Assembly: GCF_000720115.1 (NCBI RefSeq)
Contig: NZ_JOIR01000008.1
Coordinates: 62,001 to 126,000 of the forward strand
Direction: 5' to 3'
From: Streptomyces sp. NRRL F-2580
GTDB lineage: Bacteria; Actinomycetota; Actinomycetes; Streptomycetales; Streptomycetaceae
DNA: 64,000 bases
In this document: positions 1-8,378 of the stretch, in pieces
Layout: every line of letters starts with the position of its first letter
How positions within the stretch are numbered: the first letter of the stretch is position 1
Position numbers and translations under genes: made by a program
The notes under the pieces: model-generated
The model's input: only the letters and a program-made list of their open reading frames with translations
Databases searched by the model: none
What the model was told of the DNA's origin: nothing

Positions 1-1524
1 CTGCGCCTGGTCATCGAGATCAAGAACGGCTTCCACCCGGAGGCCGTGCTGGAGCAGCTCTACAAGCTGACGCCGATGGAGGAGTCCTTCGGCATCAACA
101 ACGTGGCGCTGGTGGACGGCCAGCCGCTGACACTGGGCCTCAAGGAGCTGCTGGAGGTCTACCTCGACCACCGCTTCGAGGTCGTCCGGCGGCGCAGCGA
201 GTTCCGCCGCACCAAGCGCCGGGACCGGCTGCACCTGGTCGAGGGCCTGCTGGTGGCGCTCATCGACATCGACGAGGTCATCCGGCTCATCCGGGACAGC
301 GAGAACTCCGCGCAGGCCAAGGCCCGGCTGATCGAGCGGTTCTCGCTGAGCGAGATCCAGACGCAGTACATCCTGGACACCCCGCTGCGCCGGCTCACCA
401 AGTTCGACCGGCTGGAGCTGGAGTCCGAGCGCGACCGGCTGACCGGCGAGATCGACGAGCTCACCGGGATCCTGGACTCCGACACGGAGCTGCGCAAGCT
501 CGTGTCCACGGAGCTGGCGGCGGTCGCGAAGAAGTTCGGCACCGAGCGCCGTACGGTGCTGCTGGAGTCGGCGGGCACCGCCGTGGCGGCCGTTCCGCTG
601 GAGGTCGCCGACGACCCGTGCCGCGTGCTGCTGTCCTCGACGGGCCTGCTGGCGCGCACGGCGAACGGCGAGCCCCTGCCCGAGGAGGAGGGCGGCGCCC
701 GCGCCAAGCACGACCTGATCGTCTCGCAGGTCGCGGCCACCGCCCGGGCCGACGTCGGCGCGGTCACCTCGTACGGGCGCCTGCTGCGGCTGTCGGTGAT
801 CGACCTGCCGCAGCTGCCGGACACGCACGCGGCGCCGAACCTGGCGGGCGGCGCCCCCGTCTCGGAGTTCCTTTCCGGGCTGGAGGCGGACGAGAAGGTG
901 ATCTGCCTGACCTCGCTGGACGAGTCCTCGCAGGGCCTGGCGCTGGGCACCGAGCAGGGCGTGGTCAAGCGCGTCGTGCCGGACTACCCGGCCAACAAGG
1001 ACGAGCTGGAGGTCATCACCCTCAAGGACGGTGACCAGATCATCGGCGCGGTGGAACTGCGTACGGGCGAGGAGGACCTGGTCTTCATCACCGACGACGC
1101 CCAGCTGCTGCGCTACCCGGCGGGCCAGGTGCGCCCGCAGGGCCGTCCGGCGGGCGGCATGGCGGGCATCAAGCTCGCCGAGAACGCCAAGGTGATCCAC
1201 TTCTCGGCCGTCGACCCCGGCCGGGACGCCGTGGTCTTCACGGTGGCGGGCTCGCACGGCACGCTGGACGACTCGGTGACGTCCGGGAAGCTGACCCCCT
1301 TCGACCAGTACCCGCGCAAGGGCCGGGCCACCGGTGGTGTGCGCTGCCAGCGGTTCCTGAAGGGCGAGGACGTGCTCGTGCTGGCCTGGGCGGGCGGCTC
1401 CCCCGTCCGCGCGGCGACGGCGAACGGCACTCCGGCGGAGCTGCCGGCCGTGGACCCGCGCCGGGACGGCTCGGGCGCGGCGCTGCCCGCGTCGGTCGCG
1501 GCGCTGGCGGGTGCCGCGCTGTAG
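1..1524 (+). CDS. parC: DNA topoisomerase IV subunit A, C-terminal part (5' end outside window)
   Basis: Type IIA topoisomerase subunit that cuts and rejoins DNA and pairs with ParE to decatenate daughter chromosomes. The reading frame is open from the first base, so the breakage-reunion domain with the active-site tyrosine lies upstream. What is visible is the coiled-coil/tower end (leucine- and arginine-rich helix with KRRDRLHLVEGLL, then a heptad-like stretch), followed by the C-terminal beta-pinwheel blades. No GyrA box (QRRGGKG) is present, which favours ParC over GyrA. A GyrB/ParE-type partner lies about 11.5 kb away on the other strand (stop at 13008). A strong hairpin follows the stop. 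Confidence 0.9.
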   Translation: MRLVIEIKNGFHPEAVLEQLYKLTPMEESFGINNVALVDGQPLTLGLKELLEVYLDHRFEVVRRRSEFRRTKRRDRLHLVEGLLVALIDIDEVIRLIRDSENSAQAKARLIERFSLSEIQTQYILDTPLRRLTKFDRLELESERDRLTGEIDELTGILDSDTELRKLVSTELAAVAKKFGTERRTVLLESAGTAVAAVPLEVADDPCRVLLSSTGLLARTANGEPLPEEEGGARAKHDLIVSQVAATARADVGAVTSYGRLLRLSVIDLPQLPDTHAAPNLAGGAPVSEFLSGLEADEKVICLTSLDESSQGLALGTEQGVVKRVVPDYPANKDELEVITLKDGDQIIGAVELRTGEEDLVFITDDAQLLRYPAGQVRPQGRPAGGMAGIKLAENAKVIHFSAVDPGRDAVVFTVAGSHGTLDDSVTSGKLTPFDQYPRKGRATGGVRCQRFLKGEDVLVLAWAGGSPVRAATANGTPAELPAVDPRRDGSGAALPASVAALAGAAL

Positions 1525-1536
1525 GAAGTACGCGGT

Positions 1537-1573
1537 ATTCGGGTGGTACGTCCGGGGGACGTACCACCCGAAT
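1537..1573 (+). terminator. Rho-independent-type terminator after parC
   Basis: Perfect 17-bp inverted repeat (1537-1553 with 1557-1573) and a 3-nt loop, starting 13 nt after the parC stop. There is no U-tract, which is usual for Streptomyces terminators. Confidence 0.75.
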
Positions 1574-1624
1574 GGCGACTAGTGTTTTCCCGTTGGTGCT
1601 TGTGGTGGGGGCGGGGGAAAACTG

Positions 1625-3700
1625 ATGAGCCGTCAGTCGAGCGGGATGATCGGAGACTGGGCTGAGGCTCAGCGCAGGCAGCAGCGGACGCAGGTGATCC
1701 AGCAGCGCGAGGCGGAGCGCCGCCGACGCGCATGGGACCGGGACGTGGCCCGGGGCGAGCGCGAGCAGCAGGCCGCGTACCGACAGCATCGCGAGGTCGA
1801 GGCGCGGCGTCGCACGGAGGGCATCGAGGCCGAGGTCTCGGCACTGCGGAACCTCTTGGTCACGGGCTGCCGGGCGACGGCCTTCCGGATGGCCTCGCTG
1901 GTGCAGGGCGAGGAGCTCGAACCGTTCCGTCCGGGGCCCTTGGCGCATCCGGTGGCGATACCCCTCATCGAGCAGTTCCAACAGCAGAGCAGCGGCATAG
2001 CGCTGGGTTCCTACCGGCGGGCCCAGGCGGAGCGCGAGGCGCACGCCCAGTACACCCGGGCCTTCCAGAAGGCACAAGCCGCAGAGACCCGGCGTCGGCA
2101 ACAGCTCGCCGAAAACCGGCAGCAGTACGACCGGTGGGCGGCCGAAAAGCTCGCCGCGATCCGTGCGCACAACCGCGGACTGCGCGAACTGGCCGGAAGG
2201 CTGCGCGCGGGTGAGGCAGAGGCCGTCGTCGAGTACTTCTCCGCGGCCCTGTACGCCTCGACGGCCTGGCCCGAGGAACTGCCGAGGCAGGTGTCGGCCG
2301 CGTACGACCAGGCGGCACGCCAGTTGGTGCTCGACTGGGAGCTGCCCCGCTACGGAGTCGTTCCGGAGACCAAGTCGGTGCGGTACATGCCGAGTACGGA
2401 CCAGGACAAGGAGACGGCCCGCCCGGCGGCGCAGCGACGGGCGCTTTACCGGGACCTGCTGGCCCAGTGCGTGCTGCTGGTGGTGCGGGACCTGTACGCC
2501 GCGGACGAGTTCGGCGCCCTGGACACGGTGGTGGTCAACGGCTTCGTGGACGACCACGATCCGGTGACGGGCCGAGAGGCACAGATCGTGCTCGCCACTG
2601 TCTCGGCGGAGCGGACCGCCTTCGCGGGACTGCGACTGGAACAAGTCAGCGCAGTGGACTGCCTGGTGGAGGGGCTGCGCGGGCAGCTGTCGGCGCGACC
2701 AGACCAGCGGACCGGGGTCCGTGCAGGCCGCAGACCTGGTGAGGTCGGCGGCGTCGTCAGCCACGGCGGGCAATCCGGCAACGGGGAGGACGAGCCGGAC
2801 CTCTTCGAGATGGACCCGATCGCCTTCGAGAACCTGGTGGCGGAGCTCTTCCGGGCGATGGGCATGGAGGCGGTGACCACTCAGCGGTCGGGCGACGGCG
2901 GGGTGGACGTCGAGGCGCTGGACCCGGCCCCGATCCGGGGTGGACGGATCGTGGTGCAGGTCAAGCGCTACCGGAACACGGTGCCGCCGACGGCGGTGCG
3001 GGACCTGTACGGCACGGTCCAGGACGCGGGGGCGAACAAGGGGGTGCTCGTCACCACCTCGTCCTTCGGGCCGACGTCGTACACCTTTGCCAACGGCAAG
3101 CCGCTGGAGTTGGTTCCCGGGACCGAACTTGTGGAGCTGCTGCACCAGTACGGTCTGCGCGGCCGCCTCGGCGGTGGTCAGGCGTCGCAGCGCACGGCCG
3201 AGCCCGCCCCTTCGGCGGATCACAACGTGCTCGGCATGTCCTGGTCGGGCCGGATCGCGCTGGACGTGTGCGCGCTCGTCTGCACGGGCAACCGGGTACT
3301 GAGCGAGGACCACTTCGTGTTCTTCAACAACCCGCGGACCCCGGACGGTTCGGTACGGGCCCGCGCGCACGCGGAGCCCGACAAGGCGGCCCTGGAGGTC
3401 GCCTTCGACTCCCTGCCGCGCGAGGCCGACCGGCTGGTCCTGGTGGCCGCCGTCGACCCGGAGGTCGACCCGCACGCCGACCTGGCCGGCTTCACCGATG
3501 CCCGGATCCGGCTCCTCGAGCCGTCCGGCGCGGAGGCCGGCCGGCTGGAGGTCTCCGACGGACGGGCCGGCGAGACCGCGCTGGTGCTCGGCTCGTTCCG
3601 GCGCCGGGCCAACGGCGACTGGGACTTCGTGATCGGCGGCAAGGGCTACCGGGGCGGCCTGGAGGACCTGCTGCGCGAGTACGGCGTCGAGGTCGCCTAG
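1625..3700 (+). CDS. Mrr-type restriction endonuclease fused to a TerD domain
   Basis: A 691-residue protein with three parts. Residues 1-220 are rich in Gln, Arg and Glu and look like a long helix or coiled coil (for example RRQQRTQVIQQREAERRRR). Residues about 392-510 form an Mrr_cat-like PD-(D/E)XK nuclease: FENLVAELF, then GDGGVDV near 422 and QVKRY near 444, the expected catalytic Asp and Gln-x-Lys. Residues about 533-691 resemble TerD/TerZ calcium-binding tellurite-resistance proteins (GxSW start, FFNNP, repeated acidic loops). Mrr enzymes cut modified or foreign DNA; TerD proteins belong to membrane-linked stress systems. The ATG follows a GGGGGA stretch. A role in defence or stress is inferred; both catalytic motifs appear intact. 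Confidence 0.8.
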   Translation: MSRQSSGMIGDWAEAQRRQQRTQVIQQREAERRRRAWDRDVARGEREQQAAYRQHREVEARRRTEGIEAEVSALRNLLVTGCRATAFRMASLVQGEELEPFRPGPLAHPVAIPLIEQFQQQSSGIALGSYRRAQAEREAHAQYTRAFQKAQAAETRRRQQLAENRQQYDRWAAEKLAAIRAHNRGLRELAGRLRAGEAEAVVEYFSAALYASTAWPEELPRQVSAAYDQAARQLVLDWELPRYGVVPETKSVRYMPSTDQDKETARPAAQRRALYRDLLAQCVLLVVRDLYAADEFGALDTVVVNGFVDDHDPVTGREAQIVLATVSAERTAFAGLRLEQVSAVDCLVEGLRGQLSARPDQRTGVRAGRRPGEVGGVVSHGGQSGNGEDEPDLFEMDPIAFENLVAELFRAMGMEAVTTQRSGDGGVDVEALDPAPIRGGRIVVQVKRYRNTVPPTAVRDLYGTVQDAGANKGVLVTTSSFGPTSYTFANGKPLELVPGTELVELLHQYGLRGRLGGGQASQRTAEPAPSADHNVLGMSWSGRIALDVCALVCTGNRVLSEDHFVFFNNPRTPDGSVRARAHAEPDKAALEVAFDSLPREADRLVLVAAVDPEVDPHADLAGFTDARIRLLEPSGAEAGRLEVSDGRAGETALVLGSFRRRANGDWDFVIGGKGYRGGLEDLLREYGVEVA

Positions 3701-3751
3701 GGGTGTCTTGTCGATGGGACCGCGAGCCCGGCACGATCGGCAAGACACCCC
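3700..3751. promoter_or_regulatory. Inverted repeat before the alpha/beta hydrolase gene
   Basis: Arms 3700-3715 and 3736-3751 match in 15 of 16 positions (core GGGGTGTCTTG / CAAGACACCCC) around a 20-nt spacer. The right arm abuts a possible -10 hexamer TAAGGT at 3753-3758, only 6 nt before the ATG at 3765. It could be an operator or the terminator of the Mrr-TerD gene. Confidence 0.45.
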
Positions 3752-3764
3752 CTAAGGTCGACGC

Positions 3765-4529
3765 ATGACTCTTGCCTACGACGCAGCCGGAGACGGCCCT
3801 GCGGTGGTGCTGCTGCACTCCGCCGTTTGTGACCGAAGGATGTGGGACCCGCAGTGGCCGGCCCTGGTCGATGCCGGATACCGGGTGGTGCGTTGCGACT
3901 TCCGGGGCTTCGGCCAGAGCCTCTTGCCGGACCGGCGTCACAACGACGCGGAGGACGTACTGGACCTGCTGGACTCCCTCGGCGTCGAGCAGGCGGCGCT
4001 CATCGCCTCCTCGTACGGCGGACGTGTTGCCTTGGAGATCGCCGCACGACGTCCGGACCGGGTGTCCGCCATGGCGCTGTTGTGCTCCGGGCTGCCCGGG
4101 CACGAACCGAGCGATGAGCTGCGCGCGTTCGGCGAGCGGGAGGACGCGCTGATCGAGGCGGGTGACATCGCGGGGGCCGTGGAGCTGAACGTGGACACCT
4201 TCCTGGGGCCGGACGCCGGGGAAGCGGTCCGGGACGAGGTGCGCACGATGCAGCGACGTGCCTTCGAGGTGCAACTGGCCGCTCCCGAGGGGGCCGGGCG
4301 GAAGAACGTGGACATCGACCTGTCGGCGGTCAAGGCCCCCGGTCTGGCGCTTTCGGGCGGCCTCGACCTTGCGGACTTCCGGCAGATCGCGGCCCGGCTG
4401 CCGGGCCTGCTCGGCGACACCCGGCACGTCGAACTGCCCTGGGCCGGCCATCTCCCCAGCCTGGAGCGGCCCGCCGCGGTGACGGACCTGCTGATCGGCT
4501 TCCTGGGCGAGACGGTTCCCGCGGGCTGA
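3765..4529 (+). CDS. Alpha/beta-fold hydrolase
   Basis: A 254-residue soluble hydrolase. The N-terminus has the beta-strand and oxyanion region VVLLHSAVCDRRMW. The nucleophile elbow is SSYGGR, with the serine at about residue 83. A later Asp (GGLDLADF) and the histidine in AGHLPSLE complete a plausible Ser-Asp-His triad. The size and the DFRGFGQS motif fit the esterase, epoxide-hydrolase and lactonase branches of the superfamily; the substrate cannot be told. The ATG has only a weak AAGG upstream, and a possible -10 element lies so close that the mRNA may be nearly leaderless. The gene converges on the CobW gene, whose stop is 45 nt away. Confidence 0.8.
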   Translation: MTLAYDAAGDGPAVVLLHSAVCDRRMWDPQWPALVDAGYRVVRCDFRGFGQSLLPDRRHNDAEDVLDLLDSLGVEQAALIASSYGGRVALEIAARRPDRVSAMALLCSGLPGHEPSDELRAFGEREDALIEAGDIAGAVELNVDTFLGPDAGEAVRDEVRTMQRRAFEVQLAAPEGAGRKNVDIDLSAVKAPGLALSGGLDLADFRQIAARLPGLLGDTRHVELPWAGHLPSLERPAAVTDLLIGFLGETVPAG

Positions 4530-4574
4530 GCGGGACGGGCCCGGCGACCCGGTGCCCCCACTGTCCCGGTCAGG

Positions 4575-5720
4575 TCACCAGGTGGCCCGGGCCTCGGCGC
4601 CGCGTCCGGACTCCGGCTCTGCTTCGACGTCGGCTTCGGCCTCGGCCTCGGCGTCGGCCTCGGCTTCCGGACCGGCCGCGGGCCGGGGCTCGGCGACGTA
4701 CCGCAGCACGCCCCACATGCTTTCGGGCGACGCGTCCTGAGGGGCCTCCTCCCGGCAGGCCTCCAACTCCCGTACCAGTGTCGGGCGGTCGGTGCCGGCG
4801 CCGATCAGGACCAGCTGCGTCAGCCTGGCTTCGCCCCGCCCCCAGGGCTGCGGGGCGAAGCGGAGGAACCGGCCGACCGCGTGGACCTCGTACTTCTCCT
4901 CGTGGCCGGGGATCCCGAACCACACGAAGCCCTTGATCCGGTAGAGCCCGGCCGGCCGCCGGTCGAGGAAGTCGATGAACCGGCGCGGGGAGAGCGCCTG
5001 GTCGGAGGTGAACTCCGTGCTCTCGTAGGCGGCGTGCGCGTGGGCGCAGTGGTCGTGGCCCTCGGCCTCCGCGAGGAGGTCCTCGAAGGAGAGCTGGCCC
5101 CGCGTCTCGGTCCAGGGGCGCCGGTCGAAGAGCAGTTCCGGGTCGATCCGCCCGTGGTCGGCGCCCACGACCGGGGTGCCTGGGGCGCAGAGCGCGTCGA
5201 GTTCCCTCTCGATCCGGGCCCGTTCGCCGACGTCGACGCGGTCGGTCTTGTTGAGCACCACCAGGTCCGCGACGGCGAGGTGGCGGTCGGTCTCCGGGTG
5301 CGTGTCCCGCGTCGCGTCGAATTCGGCCGCGTCCACGACCTGTACCAGCCCGCCGTAGCGGATGGCGGGGTTCTCGCTGGCCATGAGCATCCGGATCATC
5401 TCCTGGGGCTCGGCCAGCCCGCTCGCCTCGATGACGATGACGTCGATGCGGTGGACGGGGGCGGAGAGCTTCTCCAGGTACGCGTCCAGCTCGCTGCCGT
5501 CGACGGCGCAGCACAGGCAGCCGCCGCCGAGGGAGACCATCGAGTCCCCGACCTGTCCGGCCACCGACATCGCGTCGATCTCGATCGATCCGAAGTCGTT
5601 GACGACGACCCCGATCCGGGTGCCCCCGCGGCCGGCGAGGAGGTGGTTCAGCACGGTGGTCTTACCGGATCCGAGGAAACCGGCGAGGACGATGACGGGG
5701 ATGGGCTGCCTGCTGTTCAC
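4575..5720 (-). CDS. CobW/COG0523 family GTP-binding metallochaperone-like protein
   Basis: A 381-residue G3E GTPase. Walker A is GFLGSGKTT (residues 14-22). The family metal motif GGGCLCC follows (Cys residues 68, 70 and 71), and NKTD gives guanine specificity. A His/Cys-rich loop, EGHDHCAHAH, lies near residue 240. The CobW C-terminal domain comes next, and the protein ends in an Ala/Glu repeat tail. COG0523 proteins load or traffic zinc or cobalt into client enzymes at the expense of GTP. It lies 64 nt downstream of, and co-directional with, a citrate synthase gene, so the two may be co-transcribed. I saw no Zur-type palindrome in front of it, so control by zinc is unsupported here. Confidence 0.88.
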   Translation of the reverse strand: MNSRQPIPVIVLAGFLGSGKTTVLNHLLAGRGGTRIGVVVNDFGSIEIDAMSVAGQVGDSMVSLGGGCLCCAVDGSELDAYLEKLSAPVHRIDVIVIEASGLAEPQEMIRMLMASENPAIRYGGLVQVVDAAEFDATRDTHPETDRHLAVADLVVLNKTDRVDVGERARIERELDALCAPGTPVVGADHGRIDPELLFDRRPWTETRGQLSFEDLLAEAEGHDHCAHAHAAYESTEFTSDQALSPRRFIDFLDRRPAGLYRIKGFVWFGIPGHEEKYEVHAVGRFLRFAPQPWGRGEARLTQLVLIGAGTDRPTLVRELEACREEAPQDASPESMWGVLRYVAEPRPAAGPEAEADAEAEAEADVEAEPESGRGAEARATW

Positions 5721-5750
5721 CCTGTCGATCGTAGCCAGGCTCCGTCGGGC

Positions 5751-5798
5751 GATCGGTCGATCGGTCGATCGGTCGATCAGGCGATCAGGCGATCAGCG
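5751..5798. repeat. 8-bp tandem repeat, GATCGGTC x3 then GATCAGGC x2
   Basis: Uninterrupted array with a degenerate sixth unit. It lies between the CobW start and the citrate synthase stop and covers that stop codon (5785-5787), so unit loss or gain could alter the last codons of the enzyme or the distance between the genes. Confidence 0.85.
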
Positions 5799-6945
5799 GC
5801 ACCGGCTGGGGCGGGGTGGGGCCGCTGTACCGGGCGGCAGGGCGGATGATCTTCGAATCGGCGGCCTGTTCCAGGATGTTCGCACTCCAGCCGACCACGC
5901 GGGCCGCGCAGAAGGTAGGAGTGAACATCTCGCGCGGCAGCCCGCACAGCTCCATGACCACGCCCGCGTAGAACTCCACGTTGGTGTGCAGCTCCCGGCC
6001 CGGCTTGAGCTCGGCGAGGATCTCCTCGACCTGACGCTCGACCTCGACGGCGAAGTCCACGAGGGGCCCGCCGAACTGGAGGGCGATCTCGCGCAGCATG
6101 CGCGAGCGGGGGTCCTCGGTGCGGTAGACGGGGTGACCGAAGCCCATGATCCGGTCGCCCGCCAGGACCCGTTCGCGGATCCACGGCCCGATCCGGTCCA
6201 CGGTGCCGATGGCGTCGAGGGTGTCGAGGGCGCGGCTGGGTGCGCCGCCGTGCAGCGGGCCGGAGAGCGCGCCGATCGCCCCGGTGAGGCAGGCGGCGAC
6301 GTCGGCTCCGGTCGAGGCGATGACGCGGGCGGTGAAGGTCGAGGCGTTGAAGCCGTGGTCGACGGTGGATATCAGGTACCGCTCGACCGCGCGGGTCTCG
6401 ACCGGGCCGGGCTCCCGTCCGGTCAGCATGTAGAGGTAGTTGGCGGCGTACGGGAGGTCCTCGCGCGGCTCGACGGGCTCCAGCCCCTGCCCGAGCCGGT
6501 GCAGGGCGGTCAGCAGGGTCGGCACGGCGGCGCAGGCGACCAGCGCGTCGGCGGCCCGGCGGGCGGGGTCGAGGTCGTACACCGGGCGGAAGCCGGCCGA
6601 GGCGCCGAGCAATGAGAGGGCGGTGCGCAGTCCGGCGAGCGGGCCGGAGAGCCGGGTGGCCCGGGCCAGACCGGGCAGGGCGTCCCGTACCTCCTCGGGC
6701 AGCCGGCGCAGTGCGGCGGTCTCGGCGGCGAAGGCGGCCCGCTCAGCGGCGTCGACGGGCAGGGTGCCGCGGAACATCAGGTGCCAGACGTCCTCGAAGC
6801 CGCGGTGGGCGGCGAGCTCGACGGCCGAGTACTGGCGGTAGTGGTAGAAGCCCTCGCGGCCCCGCACGTCGCCCAGCTCGGTTTCGGTGACCACGACCCC
6901 GGCGAGGCCGCGCGGTCCTTCGATGGTGCTGTCGGTGGTGTTCAT
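5785..6945 (-). CDS. Citrate synthase (type II-like, short form)
   Basis: A 386-residue enzyme condensing oxaloacetate with acetyl-CoA (or a related acyl-CoA). The active-site histidines appear in DHGFNAST and GFGHPVYR. The usual catalytic aspartate of NVDFY is glutamate here (NVEFYAG), as I recall for some actinobacterial citrate synthases. The C-terminal helices with ARVVGWSANILEQ are typical. The ATG at 6945 (MNTTDSTIEG) was chosen over an upstream in-frame ATG at 7005 because the latter lies inside the palindromic control region. It is divergent from the HTH-citrate synthase gene across 80 nt. Confidence 0.9.
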   Translation of the reverse strand: MNTTDSTIEGPRGLAGVVVTETELGDVRGREGFYHYRQYSAVELAAHRGFEDVWHLMFRGTLPVDAAERAAFAAETAALRRLPEEVRDALPGLARATRLSGPLAGLRTALSLLGASAGFRPVYDLDPARRAADALVACAAVPTLLTALHRLGQGLEPVEPREDLPYAANYLYMLTGREPGPVETRAVERYLISTVDHGFNASTFTARVIASTGADVAACLTGAIGALSGPLHGGAPSRALDTLDAIGTVDRIGPWIRERVLAGDRIMGFGHPVYRTEDPRSRMLREIALQFGGPLVDFAVEVERQVEEILAELKPGRELHTNVEFYAGVVMELCGLPREMFTPTFCAARVVGWSANILEQAADSKIIRPAARYSGPTPPQPVPLIA

Positions 6946-6954
6946 GGATCGACC

Positions 6955-6997
6955 ATCCATGATGGATTGAATCCTTGTCAATATTGATTGAATCAAT
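6955..6997. promoter_or_regulatory. Twin palindromes between divergent citrate synthase genes
   Basis: Two palindromes lie in the 80-nt gap: ATCCATgATGGAT (6955-6967) and ATTGATTgAATCAAT (6983-6997). Part of the first motif recurs at 7002-7009 (CCATCCAT). A minus-strand TTGACA (6981-6976) and a plus-strand TTGAAT (6988-6993) with TAGGGT (7013-7018, spacing 19) are likely promoter parts overlapped by the palindromes. AT content is strikingly above that of the neighbourhood. Confidence 0.7.
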
Positions 6998-7025
6998 GTA
7001 CCCATCCATCTGTAGGGTGTCCGTC

Positions 7026-8261
7026 ATGAGCGACGAGAGAGACGGCGGGCGCAGGCTCAGCACGCAGGAGGCGGCGCGGGTACTCGGCGTGAAACCGGCG
7101 ACGGTGTACGCGTACGTCAGCCGGGGCCAGCTCAGCAGCCGCCGCGACCCGGCCGGGCGGGGCAGCAGCTTCGACGCGGCCGAGGTGGAGGCGCTGGCCC
7201 GGCGGAGCCGGCGCGAGGCGGCGGCTCCCGCCGGGGAGCTCTCCGTCCGTACGGCACTCACCCTCATCGAGCCGGACCGGTACTACTTCCGAGGCGTGGA
7301 CGCCGTGGCGCTGGCCTCGGAGTACCGCTACGAGGAGGTCGCCGAGTGGCTCTGGACCGGGACCGTCGCGCGGGGGGCACGGTTCACGGCTCCCCCGGAG
7401 GCACTGGCGGCGGCCCGGCGTGCCGTGGCCGCGCTGCCGGCCCATGGCGGCCCCATCGACCGGTTGCGGGTGGCGGTGGCCGCCGCGGCGGTGGCGGACC
7501 CGCTGCGCTTCGACCTGTCCGAGGAGGCGGTACTCGGCTCCGCTCGCTGCCTGATTCCCACACTGGTCGGCGCGCTCCCCGCGGTGGGCGCGGCCCCGTG
7601 GGCCGGTGACGGCCGGATCGCCCGGCAGCTGTGGTCCCGGCTGACGGCCGAGGAGCCGGACCCGGACGCCCTGGCCGTGCTCGATCTGGCGCTCGCGCTG
7701 CTGGTCGACCACGACCTGGCCGCCTCGACCCTGGCCGTACGGGTGGCCGCCTCGGCGCGGGCCCATCCGTACGCGGCGGTGTCCGCCGGGCTCGGCGCGC
7801 TCGAAGGGCCCCTGCACGGCGCGGCCGGGCGGCTCGCCCACCGGATGCTGGTGGAGGTGCTGGAACAGGGCGGGGCGGCGCCGGTGGTGGCGGAGTACCT
7901 GAGGGCCGGGCGCCGGGTCCCCGGGCTCGGACACCGCCTGTACCGGGGCGAGGACCCCCGCGCGCGGGCGTTGTTCGCCCGGCTGGAGGGGCTGGAACAG
8001 GCCGCTCCCGCGCTGGGCGCGGCGCGCGAGGTGGCCGCGGTGATGGCCCGGCAGGGGGGGCTGCACGCCAATGTGGACCTGGCGCTGGCGGTGCTGACCG
8101 TGTCGTGCGGGATGCCCGCGGAGGCCGGGGAGACGGTCTTCGCCGTGGCCCGTACGGCGGGCTGGATGGCACACGCGCTGGAGGAGTACCAGGAGCGGCC
8201 GCTGCGGATGCGGCCGAGCGGGCAGTACCACGGGCCCCGCCCGCCCCAGCCGATGCCGTGA
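7026..8261 (+). CDS. Citrate synthase-like protein with N-terminal helix-turn-helix domain
   Basis: A 411-residue protein. Residues about 10-60 form an excisionase/MerR-type helix-turn-helix (TQEAARVLGVKPATVYAYVS, then a basic wing with RGSSF). Residues about 75-411 form a full citrate synthase fold with VDHDLAAST, GLGHRLYRGEDPR and NVDLAL, so both histidines and the aspartate are kept. The ATG at 7026 begins the HTH; the longer open frame starts inside the operator region. The likely role is a sensor-regulator that reads acetyl-CoA, oxaloacetate or citrate and binds the adjacent palindromes; it could also still be an enzyme. Confidence 0.85.
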   Translation: MSDERDGGRRLSTQEAARVLGVKPATVYAYVSRGQLSSRRDPAGRGSSFDAAEVEALARRSRREAAAPAGELSVRTALTLIEPDRYYFRGVDAVALASEYRYEEVAEWLWTGTVARGARFTAPPEALAAARRAVAALPAHGGPIDRLRVAVAAAAVADPLRFDLSEEAVLGSARCLIPTLVGALPAVGAAPWAGDGRIARQLWSRLTAEEPDPDALAVLDLALALLVDHDLAASTLAVRVAASARAHPYAAVSAGLGALEGPLHGAAGRLAHRMLVEVLEQGGAAPVVAEYLRAGRRVPGLGHRLYRGEDPRARALFARLEGLEQAAPALGAAREVAAVMARQGGLHANVDLALAVLTVSCGMPAEAGETVFAVARTAGWMAHALEEYQERPLRMRPSGQYHGPRPPQPMP

Positions 8262-8378
8262 GGCCACCTCACCCGCAGTGAGCCGCGCACCACGGCCCGA
8301 ACATGACAGAAGTGGCGAACCCGACAAGCTCGGCGCAGGCGTTCCGCTCCTGCCGGGCCGGACCTACCGTTGCTGCCC

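Noticed and set aside
1238..3748. An 836-codon open frame on the minus strand
   Set aside because: Antisense to the Mrr-TerD gene; low-complexity Arg/Pro/Gly sequence.
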